Shown: in pieces, positions 8,352 to 14,724 of the stretch
How the letters are laid out: the number at the start of each line of letters is the position of its first letter
How positions within the stretch are numbered: position 1 is the first letter of the stretch
DNA from: an uncultured Verrucomicrobiota bacterium
Lineage (GTDB): Bacteria; Verrucomicrobiota; Verrucomicrobiia; Limisphaerales; UBA9464
Direction: 5' to 3'
DNA length: 18,484 nt
Assembly (NCBI GenBank): GCA_903864375.1
Contig: CAIPFS010000614.1
Coordinates: forward strand, 1-18,484
Position numbers and translations under genes: made by a program
The notes under the pieces: model-generated
The model's input: only the letters and a program-made list of their open reading frames with translations
What the model was told of the DNA's origin: nothing
The model's database searches: none

Positions 8352-9303
8352 GTGGATTTTTGAAAACAGACTTTCGCCGGGAGACATTGTCCTGCTCACG
8401 GCCGCCGTTCGTGACCTTCATCGGACCTATCCCGGGCGCTTCATCACGGACGTCCGCACCTCCTGCCCGGACCTTTGGTCGAACAATCCCCATTTGACCC
8501 CCTTGGATCCGTCGGACCCCGGCGTCCGGACTTTGTCCTGCCAGTACCCTCTCATTCACCGATCCAATCGGGAACCGTACCACTTCATTCATGGATTCAT
8601 CAGCCACATGAATCAGGAATTGGGGCTGGCCATACGCCCCACGGAATTCAAGGGCGATGTCCACCTGTCCGAAGAGGAACAGGCTCGCCCTTCGCCCGTC
8701 CAGCAACGTTTGGGCGATCCGACTCCGTATTGGTTGATCGCCGCCGGGGGCAAATACGATTACACCCTGAAATGGTGGCATCGGCGTCGCTGGCAGGAAG
8801 TGGTGGATCAACTGGAGGGTCGGGTTCAGTTTGTCCAGGTGGGTGAACCGGGACATTACCATCCGCCCCTCCGAGGTGTCCTCGACTGGCGCGGAAAAAC
8901 CAGCTTGCGTGAGTTGATTCTTCTCGTTTACCACGCGGAGGGAATACTCTGTCCTGTGACCCTCCTCATGCATCTGGCCGCCGCTGTGCCGCTGCCTCCC
9001 GGTCGTTCCCGGCTTCGCGGTTGCGTCGTGGTTGCCGGCGGGCGCGAACCCGCCCACTGGGAGCAGTACCCCGGACATCAATTCCATCAGACGATCGGAC
9101 AACTCGACTGCTGTGCCGCTGGGGGGTGCTGGAAATCCCGCACCGTCGCGCTGGGCGACGGTTCCGAGCTGGATCGTCCGGAAGCGCTTTGCGTGGATGT
9201 GACGCCATCGGGACTGGCCCGATGCATGGACCTGATCTCTTCTGCGGAAATCGCCGCATCGGTTCTTCGTTTCTGCACTGCCTCCTCCTCCAAAATCCCA
9301 TGA
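8344..9303 (+). CDS. GT9-like glycosyltransferase (heptosyltransferase family) with C-terminal Cys cluster
   Basis: A 319-aa protein resembling glycosyltransferase family 9, the ADP-heptose transferases. The N-terminal Rossmann half begins with ENRLSPGDIVLLTAAVRDLH, matching the GD(I/V) start of the family. The C-terminal half has YWLIAAGGKYDYTLKWW and the donor-side motif LVYHAEGILCPVTLLMHLAAAV with H210. A cysteine cluster follows: C256, C257, C262 (in CCAAGGCW), C283 and C294. Bacterial autotransporter heptosyltransferases such as TibC carry a four-Cys iron finger near the C-terminus and glycosylate Ser on proteins; the resemblance is suggestive, not proven. ATG 8344 overlaps the previous stop and gives a typical family N-terminus; an in-frame ATG at 8290 and TTG at 8272 lie upstream. 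The stop overlaps the next start as ATGA. The donor sugar and acceptor are unknown. Confidence 0.78.
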   Translation: MDKWIFENRLSPGDIVLLTAAVRDLHRTYPGRFITDVRTSCPDLWSNNPHLTPLDPSDPGVRTLSCQYPLIHRSNREPYHFIHGFISHMNQELGLAIRPTEFKGDVHLSEEEQARPSPVQQRLGDPTPYWLIAAGGKYDYTLKWWHRRRWQEVVDQLEGRVQFVQVGEPGHYHPPLRGVLDWRGKTSLRELILLVYHAEGILCPVTLLMHLAAAVPLPPGRSRLRGCVVVAGGREPAHWEQYPGHQFHQTIGQLDCCAAGGCWKSRTVALGDGSELDRPEALCVDVTPSGLARCMDLISSAEIAASVLRFCTASSSKIP

Positions 9304-10064
9304 ATCAGCCATTCACCATCACCACCAAACTGGGGCCGGTCGAAGCCCCGCCGGGCCCTGCAGAACAGCCCTTCACGCAACCTCAACGCCAGCCGGGGTG
9401 GCATAGCGATGCCACGGTCCGAACCCTCGATCTGGGCCATCCTGAGCGCGTCGTCATTGAGCCCGCCGAGGCCCTGGCGAAGGGCGCCGATGGGCATCCC
9501 ATTCCATTTCCGATTCCGAGCTTCCACGGAAAGCCCTTTGAAGAGCCGGCACATCATGACCGCCCCGAGGAGTGGCTGGAATTCGTCCGGCATTGGATTT
9601 TGGGCCATCCCATTGTGGAGCGGGATAGCCGCGAATTTTACCTGTTGTTATTGGAACTGGCCCAACTGGCCCGAAATTACAACGCCTCCCTCTATCGGTT
9701 ACGCCGCCTTCGCTTCTTCCATAAGGCTGTCAACGATCGAAAGCCCGGTCCTCTGCCGCCGAGGAATCCCCACGGCGAAATCGATGATCCCGAACCTTGT
9801 GATCCGGCCCGTTTTGCCGAACAAGTCCAGCGGGCCGAGGCGGACTGGAAGAAGACCACCGCGGAGTTGGACGCCTACATCGACGGGGAACACCACGGGC
9901 TGAAAATCGCGACCGCCGACATGGTGGAGGTCAATCGCTACATCGTCTCCATGCGGATCATTTTGGCCCCACCGACCGGGATTCACACGCTGAAGGCCGG
10001 CACCTCCTCCTCCCTGGTATCCATCAGCTCCAACTTTTCGTCCTCCTCCTCGGCACCCCACTGA
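9300..10064 (+). CDS. Unrecognised 254-aa protein with Ser-rich C-terminal tail; candidate glycosylation substrate
   Basis: I recognise no family. The ATG overlaps the glycosyltransferase stop (ATGA, 9300-9303), so the two are translationally coupled, and this fixes the start although the frame is open further up. There is no signal peptide. The first 100 residues are Pro-rich and probably extended. Residues about 100-150 are helical (REFYLLLLELAQLARNYN), and about 175-200 form a charged helix (AEQVQRAEADWKKTTAELD). The final 22 residues (233-254) contain 11 Ser, including a run of five, and end SAPH. Such a tail beside a GT9-like enzyme could be its acceptor, or the protein could be a leader-plus-core peptide; both are inference. 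A hairpin at the stop codon marks the likely operon end. Confidence 0.68.
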   Translation: MNQPFTITTKLGPVEAPPGPAEQPFTQPQRQPGWHSDATVRTLDLGHPERVVIEPAEALAKGADGHPIPFPIPSFHGKPFEEPAHHDRPEEWLEFVRHWILGHPIVERDSREFYLLLLELAQLARNYNASLYRLRRLRFFHKAVNDRKPGPLPPRNPHGEIDDPEPCDPARFAEQVQRAEADWKKTTAELDAYIDGEHHGLKIATADMVEVNRYIVSMRIILAPPTGIHTLKAGTSSSLVSISSNFSSSSSAPH

Positions 10065-10087
10065 CCTCGCTTTAAAGTCAGGTGGGG
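10056..10087 (+). terminator. Strong hairpin at the end of the sigma-kinase operon
   Basis: Arms 10056-10065 (CCCCACTGAC) and 10077-10087 pair over 10 bp with one bulged G, around an 11-nt loop containing CTTTAAA. The left arm includes the stop codon of the Ser-tail gene. No T-run follows immediately, so it may be a Rho-assisted stop or an mRNA 3' end stabiliser rather than a classic intrinsic terminator. Confidence 0.5.
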
Positions 10088-10175
10088 GTATTGCAGGATC
10101 CGAATTTTTCCGGCCGGCCGGTTTCAAAAGGCTTCCGGTCTGCCGGGAATCCCACACGATAAAATCCGTCCTCCG

Positions 10176-11489
10176 ATGATGCGCCGGCTACACCTCCTGG
10201 CGGGAGTCATGGGAATCCTGCTCCTGCCGTATCCGTCGGCGGGAGAGGAGTCCGACACCCTCCCTTGTGACCGGGAAATGCGAAAGACGATCGAGGCGAT
10301 GCAGGCCTTTCGCCGGCAGAATCAGGGTCGGTATCCGGACTCCCTCAGCGATTTGACCCGACACGGCTATCTTCAATGGCGGGATGCTGCCTGTCCGCTG
10401 AACCGTCAGGGGGATGCCCAGGCCGACGAACGGGCGAACTTCATCAGCAGTCGTCGACTGGGCGGTGACCGCTCCGGACGATACGAGTACGAATTGTCGG
10501 ATCAGGTGGTTTTGAATGACGGATCCCGCATGTTCCTTCCTGCGGATCCGCCTCCGTTTACCCGCGCACAACTCAAGGGGGAATTGCTCCGGCGCGCCTT
10601 TTCCGAACAGGTCCCCTTGCTCCGATGCGATCAACATCGGTCGGGGCCCTCGCCCGCATCGAACCCGGACGATGGCCGAAGAAATGCAACGGCTTACGGA
10701 ACGATCTATTGGAGCGGCCTTTACTGGGAGCAGGTCTGGATTGCCGATGTGCCGGGCACCAGCCGCGATCTGAATGTCTTTTATGGATTGGAAGGGCCCC
10801 CATTCTATGTGGATCGGGCACCGGCCCTCGACGGTGCCATCGATTTTAGGCCGTGGAACTCGGCTTTTGGCGATGTGGCCTGGTGGTGGGAGTTGCCGTT
10901 TTTTGATGAAGGATCCAATCGCCAGCGGACACCGGATTTGGGGCCGTTCTTTCATCATCAGCAGGGCATGACGCGCGATCTGGGCGGAACCTCCTGGTGG
11001 CTCAACGGGTTGGTGCAGGTCCAGGGTGAATTCTCTGAGGCACCCGGGCTCAATCGATATCACCAGCCCACGTCGCAGGATCATCCCCCGTCACGCCTCG
11101 ACCTCCCCATCAAGAGACATTTCCATGCAGCCTCCTGGTTGCAGGGCACGCTGTGGACCGGTTCACCCGGTGAACCGGTTGGATTTCTTATCTGGCACTA
11201 TGAAGATGGGACCATCGAACGGGTCCCGATTCTGTACGGGGTCCATTCCGCCCGATTCTGGTGTGACGAGGAGCAAAGCCGGGACGAACAGTTGGTCCGG
11301 AATCTTGTCTCACCAGTCTGGTCGGAGCACCAAACTCGCGAGCAGGTGGGGGTGGAGCGTCAACTCCGGTTATACCAGCAACGCTGGACGAATCCGCATC
11401 CCGACGTTCAGGTGACGTCCCTTGATTTTGTTGCCGCCACGAACAGCCCCGCTGCCCCGTTTCTGGTTGCGATGCAGGTCACCCCTTAA
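10176..11489 (+). CDS. Secreted protein with pseudopilin-like N-terminal segment and C-terminal beta-rich domain
   Basis: The 437-aa product starts with an export signal: two Met, two Arg, the hydrophobic core LLAGVMGILLL, and a likely cleavage after SAG (residue 23). The mature start (MRKTIEAMQAFRRQNQGRYPDSLSDL) resembles the periplasmic helix and loop of type II secretion and type IV pseudopilins, with Cys31 and a second Cys near 72 that could form a disulfide. However, the protein lacks a prepilin cleavage motif. The middle is Trp/Tyr-rich. The segment near 308-370 (DLPIKRHFHAASWLQGTLW, then VPILYGVHSARFW) resembles a beta-sandwich-like domain that I associate with secreted Verrucomicrobiota proteins, from memory only. 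No catalytic motif is visible. It stands alone between two intergenic stretches, with a hairpin just after the stop. The function is unknown. Confidence 0.8.
   Translation: MMRRLHLLAGVMGILLLPYPSAGEESDTLPCDREMRKTIEAMQAFRRQNQGRYPDSLSDLTRHGYLQWRDAACPLNRQGDAQADERANFISSRRLGGDRSGRYEYELSDQVVLNDGSRMFLPADPPPFTRAQLKGELLRRAFSEQVPLLRCDQHRSGPSPASNPDDGRRNATAYGTIYWSGLYWEQVWIADVPGTSRDLNVFYGLEGPPFYVDRAPALDGAIDFRPWNSAFGDVAWWWELPFFDEGSNRQRTPDLGPFFHHQQGMTRDLGGTSWWLNGLVQVQGEFSEAPGLNRYHQPTSQDHPPSRLDLPIKRHFHAASWLQGTLWTGSPGEPVGFLIWHYEDGTIERVPILYGVHSARFWCDEEQSRDEQLVRNLVSPVWSEHQTREQVGVERQLRLYQQRWTNPHPDVQVTSLDFVAATNSPAAPFLVAMQVTP
11157..11179. repeat. 23-nt near-perfect palindrome inside the secreted-protein gene
   Basis: ACCGGTTCACC (11157-11167) and its exact reverse complement (11169-11179) are separated by a single C. 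It lies in frame and encodes Thr-Gly-Ser-Pro-Gly-Glu-Pro-Val. It could form an mRNA hairpin or bind a dimeric protein, or be a by-product of the codons. Confidence 0.6.
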
Positions 11490-11526
11490 AACCAAAAGTT
11501 GCCCCTGGCTTTCACCAGGAGCAACT
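11487..11526 (-). terminator. Intrinsic terminator for minus-strand transcription
   Basis: Arms 11497-11508 (AGTTGCCCCTGG) and 11515-11526 form a 12-bp stem with a single mismatch and a 6-nt loop. Read on the minus strand, the stem is followed by TTTTGGTTTT. On the plus strand there is no T-run, so as an intrinsic terminator it favours minus-strand transcription. It may still help end the secreted-protein mRNA. Confidence 0.6.
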
Positions 11527-11600
11527 CTGAGTTCAACGTCCCATCTTCCGGTACACGCGCTTCACCAATGCGTACTGGTCGATGAAACAATATTTTCGGT

Positions 11601-11717
11601 TTAGTGAGAGCCCACCAGGACTCCCAGTGTCAGGGAAACGGCCACGGCTACAAACGCCGCCCGTCGGAGGTTACGAAGCGTGCGCTCGTAACAGTCTTGA
11701 TTGGGTTTGGGTTGCAT
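11601..11717 (-). CDS. Possible 38-aa single-pass membrane micro-protein
   Basis: On the minus strand an ATG at 11717 opens a 38-residue frame. It has a short polar N-terminus (MQPKPNQDCYERTL), an Arg-rich stretch (RNLRR), then an 18-residue hydrophobic segment (AAFVAVAVSLTLGVLVG) and a stop after SH. This positive-then-hydrophobic layout is typical of small inner-membrane proteins with the N-terminus inside. A strong minus-strand terminator lies 75 nt downstream, which supports a separate transcript. There is no clear ribosome-binding site, and the frame is short enough to arise by chance. No family is recognised. Confidence 0.35.
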   Translation of the reverse strand: MQPKPNQDCYERTLRNLRRAAFVAVAVSLTLGVLVGSH

Positions 11718-11786
11718 AACCAACAGGTTCTTACTACCGCAGATTCCATCAAGAATGCAAGCAAAAGAGGGGGTAAGTCCCTAAAA

Positions 11787-11815
11787 TTGAAAGCTCTGTC
11801 GATCAACAGTTTAAC
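11787..11815 (+). promoter_or_regulatory. Sigma-70-type promoter for the metallo-hydrolase gene
   Basis: A -35-like TTGAAA (11787-11792, 5 of 6 to consensus) and a -10-like TTTAAC (11810-11815, 4 of 6) are separated by 17 nt in the AT-rich part of the gap. Transcription would begin about 40 nt before ATG 11863. This is pattern matching only. Confidence 0.42.
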
Positions 11816-11862
11816 TGAATTTTGCTCTTGATGGAAATTGCCGTATGACCTAACCGGGTCCC

Positions 11863-12906
11863 ATGCGTTTCTGTCCCCTGTTCCTGATCCTGTCAGGTAT
11901 TGCTTTTCTTCAGCTGGAAGCCGCATCCGAAAGTCTGAATATTTATTGGATCGATTCGGAAGGTGGTGGCTCCACGTTGATCGTCACGCCTGCCGGGGAA
12001 AGCGTCCTGATCGATTCCGGAAATGCCGGGGTCCGGGATCCCTCCCGGATTCGTCAGGCGCTGGTGGACGTTGCGCATCTGGACCATCTCGACCACTGCA
12101 TCACCACCCACTTTCATAGTGATCACATGGGCGGAGCACCAGAATTGGCGGCGCTTGTTCCCATTCACCACCTTTGGGATAACGGATTGCCCGAGAAGGA
12201 TCCCGATGGCAATCCTGCCTCCAATTGGCCTCTGGTGAGTAAGAGTTATAAAGCGTTACCGGTACAGGAAAGGCATCAAGTTCATGCAGGGACCGTGATT
12301 CCCCTGAAGGGCTCTCGCCTGCAACTGGCCTGTGTTATTTCCCGCCAACAACCGTGGCTCCAGCCGACCTGGGGGAACCGCCCCCGGACGGATTCCAATT
12401 CGAAGCCGCCCCTGAAGGGTCCCGACGGCTCGGACAATGCCAACAGTTCGGCCTGGGTGCTGACCTGGGGACCGTTTCGATTCTATGATGGTGGGGACCT
12501 CACCTGGAATACGGAAACCCAACTGGTCTCTCCTGTGATATTGGTTCCCGAGGTGGACGTTTACCAGGTGACCCATCACGGGTTGGACGTCTCCAACCAC
12601 CCGTGGTTGCTGCAGGCACTGAATCCGTCGGTGAGTGTCATGAACAATGGTTCCACCAAGGGCACTGCGGCCGAGGTGATTCAAACTCTTCGCGCTCTGC
12701 CGGGGCTTCAGGCTCAATACCAGGTGCACAAGAATCTGAGGGCCGATGAGGCCGGCAATAACTGCCCGGACGACCACATCGCCAATCTGCCGGCCCAATG
12801 CGCTGGTCATTTCATTCACTGCCGGGTGACCGACGGCGGGGCGGTGTATGGCATTGAGATACCTGCGAACGGGCACAAGGCGTCCTATGTGACCCGTCAG
12901 AAGTAA
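11863..12906 (+). CDS. Exported metallo-beta-lactamase-fold hydrolase (ComEC-like MBL domain)
   Basis: The 347-aa product has an N-terminal signal (MRFCPLFLILSGIAFLQLEA) with no lipobox, so it should be periplasmic or secreted. The MBL zinc site is complete in its first part: THFHSDHMGG with H83, H85, D87 and H88; D212 in GGDLTW; and H238/H239 in VTHHG. The order and the opening LNIYWIDSEGGGSTLIVTPAGESVLIDSG match the stand-alone MBL domain related to the C-terminal part of the competence protein ComEC. No channel domain is attached. Several exported relatives are predicted phosphodiesterases or hydrolases, but the substrate cannot be read here. A promoter-like pair lies just upstream, and a hairpin lies 38 nt after the stop, before the convergent neighbour. 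Confidence 0.88.
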   Translation: MRFCPLFLILSGIAFLQLEAASESLNIYWIDSEGGGSTLIVTPAGESVLIDSGNAGVRDPSRIRQALVDVAHLDHLDHCITTHFHSDHMGGAPELAALVPIHHLWDNGLPEKDPDGNPASNWPLVSKSYKALPVQERHQVHAGTVIPLKGSRLQLACVISRQQPWLQPTWGNRPRTDSNSKPPLKGPDGSDNANSSAWVLTWGPFRFYDGGDLTWNTETQLVSPVILVPEVDVYQVTHHGLDVSNHPWLLQALNPSVSVMNNGSTKGTAAEVIQTLRALPGLQAQYQVHKNLRADEAGNNCPDDHIANLPAQCAGHFIHCRVTDGGAVYGIEIPANGHKASYVTRQK

Positions 12907-12943
12907 GCCGTTCTTGATCGATAAACACGGTTCGACTTTCCAT

Positions 12944-12968
12944 CGCTGGCTTCCTCGGCATGCCAGCG
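12944..12968. terminator. Hairpin between convergent genes
   Basis: CGCTGGC (12944-12950) and GCCAGCG (12962-12968) form a perfect 7-bp stem with an 11-nt loop. It lies between the hydrolase stop and the stop of the minus-strand DUF2071 gene. Neither side has a T-run, so it may be a weak shared terminator. Confidence 0.35.
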
Positions 12969-12985
12969 CCCCGTTTCCATTCTCC

Positions 12986-13717
12986 TCACACGTTCAGGCG
13001 GCGAATCGGCCAGGCTTCCACGTCGATCGAGTCGGAGTAATGGACCAGCGGCGGAGCTTCGGTCAGTTCAAACCCCAATCCCTGGGTCATGGTGTTGATG
13101 GACAGCCCCACCGTTGCGTTCTGCAACGCCCATCGAGCATGGGCAATCCTTCCCTGGTAAAGTCTCCCGGTTTTGTCGGAGGAGAAGAGGGAGTAACGCT
13201 CCGTCAGCCAGTGGATCGGAGTGCCTGGCTGTGATTGGAAGACCGGGCCGTTGGGCCGGTACCGCGCCAGCAAATGAGCATCGGGAAACGCCCGGTCGGT
13301 CCGAAAGCTTGAGAAATCGACCGTACCGCCTGCCTCCCCGCACACCATCCGCGCATGACGGTAGGCCAGGTGATACAGGGAGCGGGCCAGAACCACCGCC
13401 AGGGGATTGGCAGCGTCCAGGCTGAAAAACCAGACTCCAGACTGGCCGCCATGCCGGACGTATGTCCTGACGTTCAGCTCGGGAAAACAGGCCGTGCCAG
13501 GGATCGGCGGCAGCCCTCGAAGTCGGACACAATTCATCCGAAAGGGAACAACGCCCAACCAGGCCTGCCCATCGAGCAGGTCCAGTTCGAGGGCTGCGGG
13601 CATCCAGGGGCGCAAGCTCGCCGCCGACACGGGCCAATGGGCAAACAAGAGCCGCTCCCAGCGCATCCTCAGCCACCCTCTCGAAGTCGAATCCGCGGTG
13701 ACCGGCGTGGGAACCAT
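12986..13717 (-). CDS. DUF2071 / YqjF-like protein
   Basis: The 243-aa product matches the DUF2071 (YqjF) family: WERLLFAHWPVSAASLRPWMPAALELDLLDG near the start, then AWLGVVPFRM, LNVRTYVRHGGQSGVWFFSLDA and a C-terminal half that includes YSLFSSDKTGRLYQGRIAH. The family is widespread, soluble and of unknown biochemical role, with a fold related to acetoacetate decarboxylase; no catalytic lysine can be assigned by eye. The start was set at ATG 13717; ATG 13666 (MRWERLL) is an alternative. The frame stays open far upstream to 14449, but that part is opposite the SDR gene and has no family resemblance, so it is left out. It diverges from the SDR gene across 162 nt and converges on the metallo-hydrolase. 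Confidence 0.85.
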   Translation of the reverse strand: MVPTPVTADSTSRGWLRMRWERLLFAHWPVSAASLRPWMPAALELDLLDGQAWLGVVPFRMNCVRLRGLPPIPGTACFPELNVRTYVRHGGQSGVWFFSLDAANPLAVVLARSLYHLAYRHARMVCGEAGGTVDFSSFRTDRAFPDAHLLARYRPNGPVFQSQPGTPIHWLTERYSLFSSDKTGRLYQGRIAHARWALQNATVGLSINTMTQGLGFELTEAPPLVHYSDSIDVEAWPIRRLNV

Positions 13718-13791
13718 CCCGCAGGGTATCGCCTTCCAGGAAAATCTCACGGCGGATTTTTCATTTGATGATACTCTTACCTGTAGCAACC

Positions 13792-13809
13792 GGTCGGAAT
13801 CGTCCGACC
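13792..13809. promoter_or_regulatory. Perfect inverted repeat in the divergent intergenic region
   Basis: GGTCGGA and TCCGACC flank a 4-nt centre (ATCG) between the DUF2071 and SDR genes, 71 nt before the SDR start. Its location suits an operator for a dimeric regulator or a hairpin in a 5' leader. No regulator gene is adjacent. Confidence 0.35.
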
Positions 13810-13879
13810 TGTCCGAAAGCCGTCGCAGCGAATCGAATGCCGCAGAGGCTGTCGTACAGGCGAAAACAGATGGAGCGTT

Positions 13880-14632
13880 ATGGGTAAAGAATTTGAAGGT
13901 CAGTCCAGTATTGTCTTTGGAGGGGCGGGTGGAATCGGTTCTGCGGTTTGCCGTGGAATCGTCAGTGAAGGCGGCCGGGTCCTGCTCGCCGGGCGGAACG
14001 CCGAACGATTGGGCACCCTTGCCGCTGAGTTGGGGGCATCGTGGCACCCGGTGGACGTCACGGACTCTGCCTCCGTGGACCTTTGTCTCCAGAAGGCGAT
14101 CGAGCTGTTCGGCCGGGTCGACGGAGTCGTGAACTGTGTGGGGTCGGTTCTGTTGAAGCCCGCTCATCTGACCACCGATGCCGAGTGGTCCGCCACCATC
14201 GCCACCAATCTGACCTCGTCCTTCTTTGTCGTCAGGGCCGCCTGCCGCGCCATGTCGAAGTCCGGCGGCGGTTCGATTGTTCTCTGCTCCTCGGTGGCTG
14301 CCGGTCGGGGTCTGGTCAATCACGAAGCCATCGCCGCCGCCAAAGCCGGAGTCGAGGGTCTGGCCCTCGCCTCGGCGGCCAGCTATGCCCGCCAGCATAT
14401 CCGGGTGAATTGTGTGGCCCCCGGCCTCACACGCACCCCGCTGACCCAATCCCTCACCGGCAATGAGGTCGTCGCCAAAGCCTCAGCGGCGATGCACCCG
14501 TTGGGACGGATTGGTGAAGGACACGAGGTGGCGTCGGCCATCACCTGGCTGCTCTCGCCCCGCCAGGGGTGGATCACCGGGCAGGTTATCGGGGTTGATG
14601 GAGGCTTGGGGACAATTCAATCCCGGGGATGA
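13880..14632 (+). CDS. SDR-fold protein lacking the catalytic tyrosine
   Basis: The 250-aa product is a classical-length short-chain dehydrogenase/reductase. The nucleotide-binding glycine motif is GGAGGIG at 14-20 (usually TGxxxGIG). LAGRNAERL and the acidic VDV follow, then VNCVGSV in place of NNAG. The active-site Ser is S138 and the Lys is K155, but the Tyr of YxxxK is Ile151 (in NHEAIAAAKAGVEGL). The C-terminal VNCVAPGLTRTPLT and ITGQVIGVDGG are standard. So the fold and cofactor site look intact while the usual proton donor is missing. It may use another residue, act on an unusual substrate, or be non-catalytic. GGAG at 13872-13875 is a reasonable ribosome-binding site for ATG 13880. 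The nearest downstream gene is a desulfurase 92 nt away; no functional link is evident. Confidence 0.88.
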   Translation: MGKEFEGQSSIVFGGAGGIGSAVCRGIVSEGGRVLLAGRNAERLGTLAAELGASWHPVDVTDSASVDLCLQKAIELFGRVDGVVNCVGSVLLKPAHLTTDAEWSATIATNLTSSFFVVRAACRAMSKSGGGSIVLCSSVAAGRGLVNHEAIAAAKAGVEGLALASAASYARQHIRVNCVAPGLTRTPLTQSLTGNEVVAKASAAMHPLGRIGEGHEVASAITWLLSPRQGWITGQVIGVDGGLGTIQSRG

Positions 14633-14656
14633 CCTCCGTCCTGCGAACCAACATTC

Positions 14657-14702
14657 GACTCCGGCTTGCGTCCGCGGGTGTGCCGCATACCTTACCGGAG
14701 TC
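14657..14702 (+). terminator. Possible hairpin after the SDR gene
   Basis: GACTCCGG (14657-14664) and CCGGAGTC (14695-14702) are perfect inverted repeats with a 30-nt loop, followed by ATTTTG. The long loop and short T-run make it a weak terminator candidate just before the desulfurase gene. Confidence 0.3.
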
Positions 14703-14724
14703 ATTTTGTCCGCTTTGAAGTTTT

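Larger units (their letters stand above)
11490..11862. other. 373-nt intergenic region
   Basis: No long gene is convincing here, and the sequence is more AT-rich than its surroundings. It holds a strong hairpin at the left edge, a possible minus-strand micro-ORF (11601-11717), and a promoter-like pair facing the next gene. A plus-strand open frame at 11604-11831 shows no recognisable protein character and is not called. It could also host a small RNA. Confidence 0.6.

Noticed and set aside
10081..10094. Possible sigma-54 promoter (GG, 10 nt, GC) before the secreted-protein gene
   Set aside because: Only the GG and TTGCA parts match, the bases after GG are wrong, and the GG lies in the stem of the operon-end hairpin.
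10110..10121. Self-complementary CCGGCCGGCCGG between the Ser-tail gene and the secreted-protein gene
   Set aside because: A simple GC repeat in GC-rich DNA; without conservation data it is not more than chance.
11604..11831. Plus-strand frame of 75 codons in the intergenic region
   Set aside because: No family resemblance or ribosome-binding site, and it overlaps both the minus-strand micro-ORF and the promoter-like site for the next gene.
13718..14449. Upstream extension of the DUF2071 frame by 244 codons
   Set aside because: It overlaps the SDR gene on the other strand and shows no DUF2071 resemblance; the family starts close to ATG 13717 or 13666.
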